64,000 bases of DNA from Oceanobacillus kimchii X50. GTDB taxonomy: Bacteria; Bacillota; Bacilli; Bacillales; Amphibacillaceae. The notes under the pieces are model-generated. The model was not told where the DNA came from. It ran no database searches and saw only the letters and a list, made by a program, of their open reading frames with translations. This document shows, in pieces, positions 26,408 through 36,968 of the stretch (within the stretch, counting starts at the first letter, position 1; every line of letters begins with the position of its first letter). Where the stretch lies: the NCBI RefSeq assembly GCF_000340475.1, contig NZ_CM001792.1:3709253-3773252 (forward strand), written 5' to 3'. The position numbers and the translations under genes are program-made.

Positions 26408-26423
26408 TGTTTCACGTGAAACA
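26408..26423. other. parS site 3
   Basis: TGTTTCACGTGAAACA, a perfect 16-bp parS palindrome, lies in the gap between noc and rsmG, 65 bases upstream of noc. Confidence 0.97.
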
Positions 26424-26549
26424 TTTTATGAATTTTTAGATTACATTACGTTTTTCACTTATCTTAGCTAAACCTATTTTACCATATCTATCGAAGAAAA
26501 AGTATATAATAGAATACAAGAAGTGATAATTAAATATTAGTTTTTTGTC

Positions 26550-27266
26550 TTATTCTATTGGCTCTTTGTTTGGTAAGCCTGCTTTTCGTGGATATTTTTT
26601 CGGTGTTTGACGTTTTTTTGAAATTATTATAATCGATCTTTCACTTTCTTCTATTGGTAAAGAGAACGTATGGATTTCTTCTACTTCCCCACCTAATAAT
26701 TCAATAGCAGGTTTTCCAACTTCTAATTCATCTTTTGCTTGCGCACCCTTCATCGCAATGAATACACCATTCTTTTTAACAAGTGGTAAACAAAGCTCAC
26801 TTAATACAGACATGCGCGCTACCGCACGAGCTGTTACTATATCAAAACTTTCACGAAACGTTTTATTTTTTCCGAAATTTTCAGCTCTGTCATGATAAAA
26901 TGCAACATTTGATAATTCTAATTTTGTTGCTAAATGGTTTAGAAATGTAATTCTTTTTTTCAAGGAATCCACGATGGTAACTTTTAATTGAGGAAAGACA
27001 ATTTTTAAAGGAATACTTGGAAATCCCGCTCCTGCCCCAATATCACAAATAGAAATTTCTTGATTAAAATCATGATAAAATGCAGCTGTAACGCAATCAT
27101 AAAAATGCTTAACATACACTTCTTCTTGATCAGTAATTGCAGTCAAATTTACTTTTTGATTCCATTCTACTAGTTCTTGGAAATAAATGGAAAATTGTTC
27201 TATTTGTTTTTCAGATAAATTTATTCCCTTTTCTTTTAATGCTTGTACAAATTGTTCTGGTTTCAT
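26550..27266 (-). CDS. rsmG: 16S rRNA (guanine-N7)-methyltransferase RsmG
   Basis: A 238-aa SAM-dependent enzyme that methylates G527 (E. coli numbering) of 16S rRNA; loss gives low-level streptomycin resistance. SAM motif [16 protein letters not shown] (about 74-89), [12 protein letters not shown] and DIVTARAVA are typical. GGGAGG precedes ATG 27266. The C-terminus is basic and Pro-rich ([14 protein letters not shown]). It follows mnmG after a strong internal terminator, with parS 3 and noc downstream. Confidence 0.97.
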   Translation of the reverse strand: MKPEQFVQALKEKGINLSEKQIEQFSIYFQELVEWNQKVNLTAITDQEEVYVKHFYDCVTAAFYHDFNQEISICDIGAGAGFPSIPLKIVFPQLKVTIVDSLKKRITFLNHLATKLELSNVAFYHDRAENFGKNKTFRESFDIVTARAVARMSVLSELCLPLVKKNGVFIAMKGAQAKDELEVGKPAIELLGGEVEEIHTFSLPIEESERSIIIISKKRQTPKKYPRKAGLPNKEPIE

Positions 27267-27295
27267 GAGATCCTCCCTTAATTACTTTTATAAGG

Positions 27296-27325
27296 AAAAA
27301 GCGACGCATACTTGTGACGCGCCGC
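27296..27325 (-). terminator. Terminator between mnmG and rsmG
   Basis: A GC-rich 9-bp stem (27301-27309 and 27317-27325) with two G-U pairs and a run of five U on the minus strand. It should reduce read-through from mnmG to rsmG. Confidence 0.75.
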
Positions 27326-27332
27326 TATATAA

Positions 27333-29222
27333 TCAATCATTTGCTACTTTCGCAATACTTCCTTGTTCAATATACACAAGTAATATTGATATATCAGCAG
27401 GATTTACTCCAGATATACGTGATGCTTGTCCAACAGAGAGTGGACGTACTTTTTTCAGTTTTTCCACTGCTTCTGTAGCTATTCCATTAATTACATCATA
27501 ATCAATATGCTCAGGTATCTTCTTATCTTCCATTTTAAGCATTCGCTCTACTTGTTCTTTTGCTTTTTTAATATATCCTTCATATTTGATTTGAATAGCG
27601 ACCTGTTCTTTCACTTCTTCTGAGAGTTCCAAATTACTTTCTATCATTTGATCAACGATATCATAAGATAGTTCTGGACGCTTCATTAAATCATACGCTT
27701 TTATTGCTTCCTTTAAGCGGGATGCTCCAGCATTTTCCATGATTTGTTTAATATCTTCCGTTGGTTTAATGATAATTTTGTTTAATCGTTTCTTTTCTTC
27801 TTCAATTTGCTGTTTTTTATTGGTAAATCGTTGATAACGTTCCTCGGTAATCAGACCATAATCATACCCGATTTCTGTGAGGCGCAAATCAGCATTATCA
27901 TGTCGTAATAATAAACGATATTCCGCTCGAGAAGTTAGCAGGCGATAAGGCTCATTAGTCCCTTTCGTAACTAAATCATCGATCATAACACCGATATAAG
28001 CTTGTGAACGATCCAAAATAATAGGTTCTTTATTTAATGACTTCGCTGCAGCGTTCATTCCTGCCATTAATCCTTGTCCAGCGGCTTCTTCATATCCAGA
28101 AGTACCATTAATTTGACCAGCTGTAAACAATCCTGGCAAACGTTTCGTTTCTAAAGTCGGCCATAGTTGAGTTGGTACTACTGCATCATATTCAATCGCA
28201 TAACCGGCACGCATAATTTCTGCTTTTTCCAATCCAGGAATGGATTTAATCATTTTATGCTGGATACTTTCTGGTAATGAAGTAGATAGTCCTTGAACGT
28301 ACACTTCCTCGGTATCTCTTCCTTCTGGTTCTAAGAAAATTTGGTGACGTGGTTTATCATTAAAACGCACGATCTTATCTTCAATAGAAGGACAATAACG
28401 AGGACCCGTTCCACGTTTCATCCCAGAATACATCGAAGATAACCCTAAATTATCATTAATCACTTGGTGGGTAAATTCATTCGTATACGTTAACCAACAA
28501 GGGATTTGATCCGTTATTTGCTCCGTAGTCTCATAAGAAAATGATTTCGGATTGTCGTCTCCTGGCTGTATCTCTGTTTTTGAATAATCGATGGTATGAC
28601 TATTAACTCTTGGTGGCGTACCAGTTTTAAAACGAGTTAACTCAAATCCATGTTTTTCGAGATCCTCGGATAATTTAATCGAAACGCGTTGATTATTTGG
28701 ACCACTTTCATATTCGAGATCCCCCATTAATACTTTTCCTCGCATAAATGTACCAGTCGTTACAATAACAGAATCTGCATAGTAAGCTGCATGTGTTTCT
28801 GTAATAACACCTTTACAGATCCCATCCTCGACGATTAATTCATTTACCATACCTTGGCGTATAGTAAGATTTTCCTCATTTTCCATTAAATGCTTCATTT
28901 CTTTCATATAAATCGGCTTATCCGCTTGTGCACGCAATGCTTGCACTGCTGGACCTTTACCTGTATTCAACATACGCATTTGAATATAACTTTTATCAAT
29001 TACTTTACCCATAATTCCACCAAGCGCATCAATTTCACGAACAACGATCCCTTTGGCAGGACCACCAATAGATGGATTACATGGCATAAAAGCAATCATA
29101 TCTAAATTAAGTGTCAACATTAACGTCTTTGCTCCCATACGAGCAGCAGCATATGCTGATTCTACTCCCGCATGGCCAGCACCAACAACGATGACATCAT
29201 AATTACCTGCATTATAGGTCAT
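27333..29222 (-). CDS. mnmG: tRNA uridine-5-carboxymethylaminomethyl modification enzyme MnmG (GidA)
   Basis: A 629-aa FAD protein that with MnmE modifies U34 of several tRNAs. The FAD loop is [19 protein letters not shown] (about 11-29). The conserved [12 protein letters not shown] and [19 protein letters not shown] [19 protein letters not shown] are present, as are the Cys-containing YCPSIEDKI and helical C-terminus ending in [17 protein letters not shown]. Family length matches. It starts 25 bases after mnmE. Confidence 0.98.
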   Translation of the reverse strand: MTYNAGNYDVIVVGAGHAGVESAYAAARMGAKTLMLTLNLDMIAFMPCNPSIGGPAKGIVVREIDALGGIMGKVIDKSYIQMRMLNTGKGPAVQALRAQADKPIYMKEMKHLMENEENLTIRQGMVNELIVEDGICKGVITETHAAYYADSVIVTTGTFMRGKVLMGDLEYESGPNNQRVSIKLSEDLEKHGFELTRFKTGTPPRVNSHTIDYSKTEIQPGDDNPKSFSYETTEQITDQIPCWLTYTNEFTHQVINDNLGLSSMYSGMKRGTGPRYCPSIEDKIVRFNDKPRHQIFLEPEGRDTEEVYVQGLSTSLPESIQHKMIKSIPGLEKAEIMRAGYAIEYDAVVPTQLWPTLETKRLPGLFTAGQINGTSGYEEAAGQGLMAGMNAAAKSLNKEPIILDRSQAYIGVMIDDLVTKGTNEPYRLLTSRAEYRLLLRHDNADLRLTEIGYDYGLITEERYQRFTNKKQQIEEEKKRLNKIIIKPTEDIKQIMENAGASRLKEAIKAYDLMKRPELSYDIVDQMIESNLELSEEVKEQVAIQIKYEGYIKKAKEQVERMLKMEDKKIPEHIDYDVINGIATEAVEKLKKVRPLSVGQASRISGVNPADISILLVYIEQGSIAKVAND

Positions 29223-29246
29223 GTTTTCTCTTCCTTTCCATAAAAT

Positions 29247-30626
29247 TTATTTTCCTAAACAAAATTGCGAGAATAACTGATCAATTAGGCTATCACTAGC
29301 AGTATCACCGATGATTTCTCCCATGAACTCCCATGATCTTGTCACATCAATTTGAACGATATCCATCGGCATTCCTAATTCAATACCTTCCATCGCATCT
29401 TCCAAAGCTTGTTTCGCTTGTTTTAGTAGCTGTATATGACGGGCATTGGACACATACGTCATATCACCAGTATCTATATCCCCGGTAAAGAACGTATCTG
29501 CAATGGCTTTTTCAAGCTCATCTACTCCTTGTTCTTCTAGTAAAGCAGTAGTAACAACTGGTCTTTCTTTTGCAAATTCACGCACTTTATCTAAATCCAA
29601 TTGTTGCTGTAAATCTGTTTTATTGATAATCACAATATATTCTAATCCATCTACCGCTTCAAATAATTTCATATCGTCCTCAGATAATGGTTCATTATAA
29701 TTAAGCACAAATAAAATTAAATCCGATTCTTTCAACACTTGTCTCGAACGATCGACACCAATTCTCTCTACGATATCCTCAGTCTCTCTTATTCCTGCAG
29801 TATCTACTAAACGTAATGGAACTCCTCGCACATTGACATATTCTTCAATTATATCACGTGTCGTTCCTGGTATTTCTGTTACGATTGCTTTATTTTCTTG
29901 CACAAGCGTATTCATTAAAGATGATTTCCCTACGTTTGGACGACCAATAATAGCAGTAGACAAACCTTCGCGTAAAATCTTCCCTTGTTGGGCTATTTGT
30001 AAAAGTTTATCTAATTCATCCCGAACTTCCTTTGATTTTTCCTTCATCATTGCATGCGACATTTCTTCTACATCGTCATATTCAGGATAATCAATATTTA
30101 CTTCTACATGAGCAACTGTTTCTAACAATTCTTGGCGCAACTTCTGAATTAGTTTGGATAAACGTCCATCCATCTGTTTTAATGCAACAGACATTGCCTT
30201 ATCTGTTTTTGCACGAATTAAATCCATCACTGCTTCTGCTTGAGATAAATCAATTCTTCCGTGTAAAAACGCACGTTTCGTAAATTCACCCGGTTCTGCT
30301 AAACGCACACCTTTTGCTAAAATAATTTCCAACACACGATTAACAGCAACCATACCACCGTGACAATTGATTTCTACCACATCTTCACGTGTAAATGTCT
30401 TTGGTGCACGCATAACAGAAACCATGACTTCTTCTGCAACCTCGTTCGTACTAGGGTCAATTATTTTTCCATATTGGATCGTATGTGAAGGAGCCTCTTG
30501 TAGATTCTTACCTTCAAATATTTGTGAAGTAATTGCAATTGCTTCTGGCCCACTTAAACGAACGATTGCAATAGCGCCCTCCCCAACAGGAGTCGATATC
30601 GCCGTTATTGTATCTGTATCCAACAT
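29247..30626 (-). CDS. mnmE: tRNA modification GTPase MnmE (TrmE)
   Basis: A 459-aa GTPase that partners MnmG. The N-terminal tetrahydrofolate-binding domain ([18 protein letters not shown]), the helical domain, and an inserted G domain are all visible. The G domain has [14 protein letters not shown] (about 226-239), [10 protein letters not shown] and NKTD. The terminal CLGK motif is intact. Start at ATG 30626 (MLDTDTITA), six bases after GGAGGTGA; the GTG at 30641 lies in the ribosome site. Length equals that of B. subtilis MnmE. Confidence 0.98.
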   Translation of the reverse strand: MLDTDTITAISTPVGEGAIAIVRLSGPEAIAITSQIFEGKNLQEAPSHTIQYGKIIDPSTNEVAEEVMVSVMRAPKTFTREDVVEINCHGGMVAVNRVLEIILAKGVRLAEPGEFTKRAFLHGRIDLSQAEAVMDLIRAKTDKAMSVALKQMDGRLSKLIQKLRQELLETVAHVEVNIDYPEYDDVEEMSHAMMKEKSKEVRDELDKLLQIAQQGKILREGLSTAIIGRPNVGKSSLMNTLVQENKAIVTEIPGTTRDIIEEYVNVRGVPLRLVDTAGIRETEDIVERIGVDRSRQVLKESDLILFVLNYNEPLSEDDMKLFEAVDGLEYIVIINKTDLQQQLDLDKVREFAKERPVVTTALLEEQGVDELEKAIADTFFTGDIDTGDMTYVSNARHIQLLKQAKQALEDAMEGIELGMPMDIVQIDVTRSWEFMGEIIGDTASDSLIDQLFSQFCLGK

Positions 30627-30857
30627 TTTTGTCACCTCCACACATTGTCGACTACCTTACTACGATGAATAATCGTCCGTACAAACTCTCATCCTTGGGA
30701 GCAAACGGCACGTACACACCATAATAAGTCTCGCTAAACCATCAATAAGAGATAAACATTCCCATTGATAATAGTCTTACTATATCTATTAAAATCACAT
30801 CATTATATTTGTTGTCACTAACAAACTAGAATAACACAATTACATAAAAAAATAAAC

Positions 30858-30914
30858 TTATCCACATCAATAATTTGTTACCTTTTCATACCAAAGTTAT
30901 ACACATGTGGATAA
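30858..30914. other. DnaA-box cluster upstream of mnmE
   Basis: Two perfect DnaA boxes, TTATCCACA (30858-30866) and TGTGGATAA (30906-30914), and a near box TTATACACA (30897-30905) fall in 57 bases. They lie in the 340-base gap between mnmE and the next small gene. The remainder of the gap is AT-rich with no gene. Confidence 0.75.
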
Positions 30915-30944
30915 ATAACCGAGATTAACTTTTTTTTACCAATT

Positions 30945-30975
30945 AAAAACACCCTTTATTATAAAGGATGTTTTT
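30945..30975 (-). terminator. Terminator after the DUF4025-like gene
   Basis: A 14-bp stem with one mismatch and a 3-nt loop, with U-rich 3' side, lies just after the small gene at 30983. It separates that gene from the mnmE promoter region. Confidence 0.7.
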
Positions 30976-30982
30976 AAAGTTT

Positions 30983-31174
30983 CTATTTCTTTCTCGGTAA
31001 TTTTTCATGTTTCTGTTGTTGATCGTCAATTGTACCTTCCATATACGTATCCGATACTTGTTCATGCGATGTTGCCATTCCTTGAGATAGTTGATCATCT
31101 TTATAATAATCGGAATACTGATATGTTTTATCAGCGACGCTTTTAGATCGTTCCGTTTTTTTATCTGACACCAT
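30983..31174 (-). CDS. DUF4025 family small protein (YozQ-like)
   Basis: A 63-aa hydrophilic protein with the stretch LSQGMATSHEQVSDTYMEGTID (described in part), which fits the DUF4025/YozQ family of small Bacillales proteins. An AGAGGGTGA ribosome site precedes the ATG by about five bases. The overlapping longer frame in another register (30943-31248) has poorer composition and no family likeness. Function unknown. It sits between mnmE and jag, where B. subtilis has no gene. Confidence 0.8.
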   Translation of the reverse strand: MVSDKKTERSKSVADKTYQYSDYYKDDQLSQGMATSHEQVSDTYMEGTIDDQQQKHEKLPRKK

Positions 31175-31250
31175 TTATTCACCCTCTCTTTATACGAGAT
31201 AGGTTTAATATGTGTGAAAAGCGTAGGTATTACACTATATTTTTTCATTC

Positions 31251-31303
31251 AAAAAACCGGTCAATTAATCCAAATATAATATCTAGATTACTGGCCGGTT
31301 TTT
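31251..31303 (-). terminator. Terminator of the rnpA-yidC-jag operon
   Basis: A 12-bp stem (aaaaaccggtca with cuggccgguuuuu pairing, 31252-31263 and 31292-31303) ending in a run of U on the minus strand, 20 bases after jag. Confidence 0.8.
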
Positions 31304-31323
31304 ATAACAAATTTTTTATGCTA

Positions 31324-31941
31324 TCATGATGGTTTAATTACAATATGTCGATGGGGTTCCACACCATCTGAATACGTCGAAATATCTTTTTGGTCTTGTA
31401 AAATACTATGAATGATTTTACGTTCAAATGCTGGCATTGGCTCTAAAACAACCGTTTTTTTAGTTCTTAAAGCTTTATCCGCCATACGAGAAGCTAATGT
31501 TTCCAATGTTTCTTTTCGTCTACCTCGATAGCCTTCCGCATCAAGCGTTACCGTATAGTAAGTATCACTTTGTCTGTTAATCGCCAAATGGACTAAATAT
31601 TGAAGGGAGTTCAATGTCTGTCCTCGTTTACCGATTAATACTGCGATTTGATCACCACTCATAGTATAAGTGACGTGATTTCCATCAACAGTGGTATCTA
31701 AATCGATAGAGAGATTCATGTTGCTAGTTACTTCTTTTATAAATTTTTCCGTCTCTTGCACGGGATCTTTCGCTATACAAACCTTAACAACTGCGCGTTT
31801 AGATCCAAAGATGCCTAGTACACCTTTTTTTCCTTCATCAATGACATCAATTTCTACTTGATCTCTAGTTGCATTCAATTGAGCTAATGCAGATTGAATT
31901 GCTTCTTCAACTGATTGACCGCTAGCAGTTACTTCTCTCAC
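31324..31941 (-). CDS. jag: RNA-binding protein Jag/KhpB
   Basis: A 205-aa RNA-binding protein with three domains: Jag-N (about 1-50, with GKKGVLGIFGSKRAVV), a type II KH domain (about 60-140, with IGKRGQTLNSLQYL in place of the GxxG loop) and an R3H domain (about 145-205, ending EPMPAFERKIIHSILQD). Family work links it to sRNA metabolism and cell-shape control. The start is GTG 31941, seven bases after GGAGGGG. It follows yidC by 15 bases, as in most Firmicutes. Confidence 0.96.
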   Translation of the reverse strand: MREVTASGQSVEEAIQSALAQLNATRDQVEIDVIDEGKKGVLGIFGSKRAVVKVCIAKDPVQETEKFIKEVTSNMNLSIDLDTTVDGNHVTYTMSGDQIAVLIGKRGQTLNSLQYLVHLAINRQSDTYYTVTLDAEGYRGRRKETLETLASRMADKALRTKKTVVLEPMPAFERKIIHSILQDQKDISTYSDGVEPHRHIVIKPS

Positions 31942-31956
31942 TATCTTTCCCCTCCA

Positions 31957-32715
31957 TTATTTTTTAGCCATCATTGGCTTATTAATAAGAAGCGTTTGGA
32001 ATACCATAAATACGTTACCTGTAACCCAGTATAATGCCAACGCTGCTGGGAAGAAGAATGCCATTACACCAATCATAATCGGCATTACGTATAGCATAAT
32101 CTGCATTTGTAATTTCATTTGCGGATTACTATTCATCGATGAATTTGTTGACATCATCATTTTCTGTTGTAAGAACGTAAATAATGCAGTTAATATAGGT
32201 AAAATATAATCTGGTGATCCTAATTGGAACCATAAGAAACTATGTGTACTAATTTCCGGTGTACGCATAATCGCATGGTACATGGCAACAAATATAGGCA
32301 TCTGTACCAAGATTGGTAAACACCCTGCTAATGGATTAACTCCATTTTTTTGGAATAATTCCATTGTTTCTTGTTGTAACTTCTGCTGCGTATTTGCATC
32401 TTTAGAAGTATACTTCTTTTGAATTTCTTGAAGTTTTGGTTGAATTTCTTGCATCGCCTTAGAACTCTTAATTTGTTTTACATTTAATGGCATAAGTAAT
32501 AAACGAACAAATATAGTAACGATAATAATAGCAAGTCCATAACCTTCATTAAATATCCCTGCTACTGCCGTAATTAACCAAGAAACTGGATATACAAAAA
32601 TTGTATTCCAAATACCATCACTATCAGGTGTTATCGGTTCATTAATTTCCGTACAACCTGAAAGTAACATCGTTAGTGCTATTAAAGCAACTATAATTCC
32701 AAATTTTTTACGCAA
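31957..32715 (-). CDS. yidC: Membrane protein insertase YidC (SpoIIIJ/OxaA1)
   Basis: A 252-aa lipoprotein insertase that folds and inserts membrane proteins and, in sporulators, serves the SpoIIIA channel. The lipobox LLSGC ends at Cys 21. Five membrane helices follow, with NVKQIKSSKAMQEIQPKLQEIQKKY forming the cytoplasmic coiled loop. A positively charged residue in the groove is expected at VRLLLMP. It starts at TTG 32715, with AAGGAGG seven bases before. The order rpmH-rnpA-yidC-jag is conserved. Confidence 0.97.
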   Translation of the reverse strand: MRKKFGIIVALIALTMLLSGCTEINEPITPDSDGIWNTIFVYPVSWLITAVAGIFNEGYGLAIIIVTIFVRLLLMPLNVKQIKSSKAMQEIQPKLQEIQKKYTSKDANTQQKLQQETMELFQKNGVNPLAGCLPILVQMPIFVAMYHAIMRTPEISTHSFLWFQLGSPDYILPILTALFTFLQQKMMMSTNSSMNSNPQMKLQMQIMLYVMPIMIGVMAFFFPAALALYWVTGNVFMVFQTLLINKPMMAKK

Positions 32716-32778
32716 CGTTTTTCCTCCTTAACGCTTTCCTTGCTTACTTGTTATTCTAGCTTAATTGTATACATTATT

Positions 32779-33144
32779 CTATCTTAAACTTGTTTTACTT
32801 CTTGTATTTTTAAGTAATCCTTCTTTATATAAAAGATGAGATAAGCTTTTTTTGATTTCTCCACAATTCATGTTTTTAGTTGGATTTCTAGCAATTATAA
32901 CTATGTCAAAGGCTGGTTTTATATCCGGTTCTAGTTCATGAAATGATTGACGTAAACAACGTTTTATTCTATTTCTCACTACGGCATTGCCAATTTTTTT
33001 TCCTACAGAAAGACCTACTCGAAAATGGCTTTGATCATCTATTTTCCGATAATATATTACCAATTGCCGATTCGCGAAAGAATGACCTTTTTTAAATGTA
33101 TATTGAAATTCTTCATTTTGTTTTATACGATATTGTTTTTTCAA
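32779..33144 (-). CDS. rnpA: Ribonuclease P protein component
   Basis: A 121-aa basic protein that helps RNase P RNA bind pre-tRNA. Seen are MKKQYRIKQNEEFQYTFKKG, the RNR motif within KIGNAVVRNRIKRCLRQSF, and DIVIIARNPTKNM. The start is TTG 33144, which gives the usual N-terminus and a six-base gap to AAAGGTG; ATG 33150 is too close. It follows rpmH by about 100 bases in the same direction. Confidence 0.96.
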   Translation of the reverse strand: MKKQYRIKQNEEFQYTFKKGHSFANRQLVIYYRKIDDQSHFRVGLSVGKKIGNAVVRNRIKRCLRQSFHELEPDIKPAFDIVIIARNPTKNMNCGEIKKSLSHLLYKEGLLKNTRSKTSLR

Positions 33145-33246
33145 CGTCATCACCTTTTACCCACATTAAACCGCCTAAGCTTGTACTTATTTATTAGTAT
33201 GTATCCATTTATATGCTTTGTAACCCCTAAAATCTATCTATAACAG

Positions 33247-33272
33247 AAAAAAAACCACTGATTTTTCAGTGG
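33247..33272 (-). terminator. Terminator at the end of rpmH
   Basis: The stem CCACTGA/TCAGTGG with a 4-base loop is followed on the minus strand by eight U, directly at the rpmH stop. It probably gives partial termination before rnpA. Confidence 0.85.
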
Positions 33273-33273
33273 C

Positions 33274-33518
<245 letters not shown>

Positions 33519-33537
33519 CCACTATTTAAATCCTCTT

Positions 33538-33875
33538 TTATCCACAGCTCTTGTTTGCTATTTTTTTCTTAGAATTAATTATCCACACAAGAAATTTACA
33601 AGTTAATCACAAAATATAGTGCTGTTTATAACTTTTGACCACAAGCGATTGAATATGTGGATAACCATGTAAAACCCATTGATTTTCTGCTCTTTATTTG
33701 GTATTATATTTATGTTTTAACCTGTGGAAACAGAAATCAACCTTTTGACTTATACACACAATGTGGATAATTTGTGGATATTTATCCAACCCTCGTTAAT
33801 AATGTTTTCAACAGAGGTGTGGATAACGTTTATAATTCTTTTAAAGCTTATTATGCTCTTATATTGTTATCCACA
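33538..33875. other. oriC: oriC DnaA-box cluster upstream of dnaA
   Basis: Perfect DnaA boxes in both directions lie at 33538-33546, 33579-33587, 33656-33664, 33762-33770, 33818-33826 and 33867-33875. Near boxes lie at 33750-33758 (TTATACACA) and 33773-33781 (TGTGGATAT). The 527-base gap between rpmH and dnaA contains no gene and corresponds to the incA/incB part of the bipartite Bacillus origin. Confidence 0.96.
33808..33836 (+). promoter_or_regulatory. Candidate dnaA promoter overlapping a DnaA box
   Basis: TCAACA, a 17-base spacer and TATAAT precede dnaA by about 175 bases. A perfect DnaA box (33818-33826) lies in the spacer, a layout that fits autorepression of dnaA. Confidence 0.6.
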
Positions 33876-34010
33876 GTAATTTATTTTACAAATTAAGTTG
33901 GTCATCTATGTTTTGATACATAGATAAAAGATATTAATGCCTTTCCATCTTTTTAGATTGAGAGAGGCTTTTTCTGTCATGATTAAATTAGGAAAGGAGT
34001 GAGCATTACT

Positions 34011-35354
34011 TTGGAAAATATTGAAGAATTATGGAGCGCTACATTAAAAAAAATTGAAGAAAAATTGAGTAAACCTAGTTTTGATACGTGGCTTAAAAAT
34101 ACCAAAGCAGAAGCATTAGAAAAAGATACCCTTATTATTTCTGCACCTAATGAATTTGCAAGAGATTGGCTAGAAAACCAATATACGAACCTAATTTCGC
34201 AAATGTTGCTTGAAGTAACTGGGTCTGAATTAAATACAAAATTTATCATTCCAGATTCATTAGAGGAAATTGAAGAACAAAAACCCATGCCAAAACCAAA
34301 ACAGTCTGCAGATGCAGGTGATTCACCAAAATCGATGCTTAATTCTAAATATACATTTGATACATTTGTTATTGGCGCTGGTAATCGTTTCGCTCACGCT
34401 GCTTCGTTAGCTGTAGCTGAAGCTCCTGCAAAAGCATATAATCCTTTATTTATTTATGGAGGAGTTGGCTTAGGTAAAACACATTTAATGCACGCTATTG
34501 GTCATTATGTTCGAGATCATAATCCAAATGCTAAGGTCGTTTACTTAACATCAGAAAAATTTACAAATGAGTTTATTAACGCAATTATGGATAATAAATC
34601 CAATCATTTTCGTAATAAATATAGAAATATTGATGTTTTATTAATTGATGATATTCAATTTATTGCTGGGAAAGAATCTACACAAGAAGAATTTTTCCAT
34701 ACATTTAATGCATTGCACGGTGAAAGTAAACAAATTATTATCTCTAGTGATCGACCACCAAAAGAAATTCCAACTTTAGAAGATCGATTGCGTTCACGTT
34801 TTGAGTGGGGATTAATTACCGATATTACTCCTCCAGACTTAGAGACACGGATCGCAATTCTCAATAAGAAAGCAAAAGCAGAAGGGCTCGATATACCAAA
34901 TGAAGTGATGCTCTACATTGCAAATCAAATTAATACAAATATTCGCGAACTAGAAGGTGCATTAATTAGAGTGGTAGCTTATTCATCATTGGTTAATCAA
35001 GATATCGATGCTTCGTTAGCAGCGGATGCTTTAAAAGATATTATTCCTAGTAGTAAACCAAAAGAAATTACCATACCAGCTATTCAAGAAATAGTTGCAG
35101 AACGCTATCACATTCGTTTGGAAGATTTCGCAGCGAAAAAACGGACAAAGTCTATCGCATTTCCTAGGCAGATAGCTATGTATTTATCGAGAGAATTAAC
35201 CGATGCTTCCTTGCCTAAAATCGGAGAAGAATTTGGCGGTCGTGATCATACTACTGTCATTCATGCTCATGAAAAAATATCGAAAATGCTAGAACAAGAT
35301 ACAGAATTAGATAGAGATATAGAAGAATTAAAAGAAAAGCTTAAATCATTATAG
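34011..35354 (+). CDS. dnaA: Chromosomal replication initiator DnaA
   Basis: A 447-aa AAA+ initiator. Domain I ([19 protein letters not shown]), Walker [17 protein letters not shown] (about 147-162), Walker [14 protein letters not shown] and domain IV with the DnaA signature [16 protein letters not shown] (about 406-421) are complete. The TTG at 34011 is taken as the start because it gives the family N-terminus and the usual length. GTG 33999 lies in AAAGGAGTG, the ribosome site, and would be too close. It is flanked on both sides by DnaA boxes. Confidence 0.98.
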   Translation: MENIEELWSATLKKIEEKLSKPSFDTWLKNTKAEALEKDTLIISAPNEFARDWLENQYTNLISQMLLEVTGSELNTKFIIPDSLEEIEEQKPMPKPKQSADAGDSPKSMLNSKYTFDTFVIGAGNRFAHAASLAVAEAPAKAYNPLFIYGGVGLGKTHLMHAIGHYVRDHNPNAKVVYLTSEKFTNEFINAIMDNKSNHFRNKYRNIDVLLIDDIQFIAGKESTQEEFFHTFNALHGESKQIIISSDRPPKEIPTLEDRLRSRFEWGLITDITPPDLETRIAILNKKAKAEGLDIPNEVMLYIANQINTNIRELEGALIRVVAYSSLVNQDIDASLAADALKDIIPSSKPKEITIPAIQEIVAERYHIRLEDFAAKKRTKSIAFPRQIAMYLSRELTDASLPKIGEEFGGRDHTTVIHAHEKISKMLEQDTELDRDIEELKEKLKSL

Positions 35355-35404
35355 AGATATCCTCATGTGTATACTGTGTAAAATGCGTCACACTCATGCA
35401 CAGT

Positions 35405-35457
35405 TTATCCACATATGGAAAACCTTTTGTAAAATACAAAAATAGTAGTTATCCACA
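35405..35457. other. oriC: DnaA boxes downstream of dnaA (incC type)
   Basis: Two perfect boxes TTATCCACA at 35405-35413 and 35449-35457, both in the same orientation, directly before the unwinding element. Confidence 0.92.
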
Positions 35458-35469
35458 TAATCACAAGCC

Positions 35470-35514
35470 CTATTATTATTATTACTGTATTTTATAAATA
35501 AAAATAATAAATAT
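35470..35514. other. oriC: DnaA-trio run and AT-rich DNA unwinding element
   Basis: Thirteen bases after the last DnaA box, the plus strand reads cta-tta-tta-tta-tta-ctg. On the complement this is 3'-GAT-AAT-AAT-AAT-AAT-GAC, five perfect DnaA-trios (3'-[G/A]A[T/A]-5') and one imperfect. A 30-base A+T-only stretch follows. This is the layout of the B. subtilis unwinding element. Confidence 0.85.
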
Positions 35515-35540
35515 AACTTCCAAATTAGGAGGGAAATGAA

Positions 35541-36677
35541 ATGAGATTTACAATTCAACGAGATAAGTTAATTAATGGTGTATCAAATGTAATGAAGGCC
35601 ATTTCTGCAAGAACGGTAATTCCAATTTTGACAGGTATGAAAATTGAAGTAAAAAATCATGGAGTTACTTTAACTGGAAGTGATTCTGATATTTCAATTG
35701 AATATTATATTCCAACCGAAGAAGAAGGTATTATTCATGTTGAGAATATCGAAGAAGGAACAATTATACTCCAAGCAAAATACTTTCCTGATATTGTTAG
35801 AAAACTACCAGAAAGTACCGTTGATATTGTAGTAGATGACCAATTAAATGTACGAATTACTTCTGGAAAAGCAGAATTTAATCTAAATGGACAAAGCGCA
35901 GAAGAATATCCACAGTTACCAAAAGTTCAAACAGAAAATAGCTTTGAATTACCAATTGATCTTTTAAAAAGCATGATTAAACAAACCGTATTTGCGGTAT
36001 CCACAATGGAAACTCGTCCCATTTTAACGGGTGTAAATATGAAACTTGTGGATAATTTACTTTCGTTCACGGCAACAGATAGTCATCGTTTAGCTAGAAG
36101 AGAAATTCCAGTTTCCAATGCACCTATGGAAGTATCACAAATTGTTGTACCTGGAAAAAGTCTAAATGAACTAAATAAAATTCTCGCTGATTCCGAAGAG
36201 ACCGTAGAAATTAGTGTGACAAATAATCAAATTTTATTCCGAACCAAGCACTTAAACTTCCTTTCAAGACTGCTTGATGGAAATTATCCTGAGACTTCTA
36301 GACTGATTCCTGAACAGAGTAAGACAAAAATTCAAGTAAAAACTAAAGAATTGTTAGGTACAATTGATCGTGCTTCATTATTGGCAAAAGAAGAAAGAAA
36401 TAATGTGGTAAAATTTAACGCACCAGGTAATTCAATGATCGAGATCTCCAGTAATTCACCAGAAGTTGGAAACGTTGTTGAAGAGATTACAGCTGATCAA
36501 ATGGAAGGTGAAGAGGTTAAAATTTCATTTAGCTCTAAATATATGATTGATGCATTAAAAGCAATCGAATATGATGAAGTCCAAATTGAGTTTACTGGCG
36601 CAATGCGTCCATTTATCATACGACCAGTAGGAGATGACTCTATCTTACAACTCATCTTACCTGTAAGAACTTATTAA
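35541..36677 (+). CDS. dnaN: DNA polymerase III beta subunit (sliding clamp)
   Basis: A 378-aa clamp that tethers polymerase and other partners to DNA. The three repeated clamp domains (about 1-125, 128-248, 250-378) are visible. The start MRFTIQRDKLINGVSNVMKA and the end IRPVGDDSILQLILPVRTY are family marks. GGAGG precedes the ATG. It follows dnaA across the unwinding element, and a terminator lies after it. Confidence 0.99.
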   Translation: MRFTIQRDKLINGVSNVMKAISARTVIPILTGMKIEVKNHGVTLTGSDSDISIEYYIPTEEEGIIHVENIEEGTIILQAKYFPDIVRKLPESTVDIVVDDQLNVRITSGKAEFNLNGQSAEEYPQLPKVQTENSFELPIDLLKSMIKQTVFAVSTMETRPILTGVNMKLVDNLLSFTATDSHRLARREIPVSNAPMEVSQIVVPGKSLNELNKILADSEETVEISVTNNQILFRTKHLNFLSRLLDGNYPETSRLIPEQSKTKIQVKTKELLGTIDRASLLAKEERNNVVKFNAPGNSMIEISSNSPEVGNVVEEITADQMEGEEVKISFSSKYMIDALKAIEYDEVQIEFTGAMRPFIIRPVGDDSILQLILPVRTY

Positions 36678-36696
36678 TCAATCTAATAATATGGGA

Positions 36697-36726
36697 AGAA
36701 GCTCTTTCAACATAAGGGCTTCTTTT
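36697..36726 (+). terminator. Terminator after dnaN
   Basis: A 10-bp stem (agaagctctt / aagggcttct, one G-U) followed by TTTTCATTTT, 20 bases after the dnaN stop. The rest of the 279-base gap to yaaA holds no further gene. Confidence 0.75.
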
Positions 36727-36968
36727 CATTTTAGGTAGAGGTACTGGAAAAGCTTAATAAAAAGTAGATTAAAGAAGTAATTTCTTCTGTTCAGTTTGCT
36801 AAATTATGATGGGAGTAGAATTAAAAAAGCAAAATTAAGCCATTTTAAGGCGTTTTTGTATATTTTGAGAGGTAAACTTCCTTTTCGAGCAAATCTTTAG
36901 TAGAATAGATATATAAGACTTTTAAAGTATATACGGTTTTAAAATACAAAAAGAATTTGGTGATAAAC

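Noticed and set aside
30379..30395. A cacgtg inside mnmE as a fourth parS
   Set aside because: Only the core tcacgtg matches; the flanks do not follow TGTTTCACGTGAAACA.
30943..31248. 101-residue frame overlapping the DUF4025-like gene
   Set aside because: Same strand, different register, Ile/Lys/Asn-rich by chance, runs through the terminator; the 63-residue frame has a family likeness and a better ribosome site.
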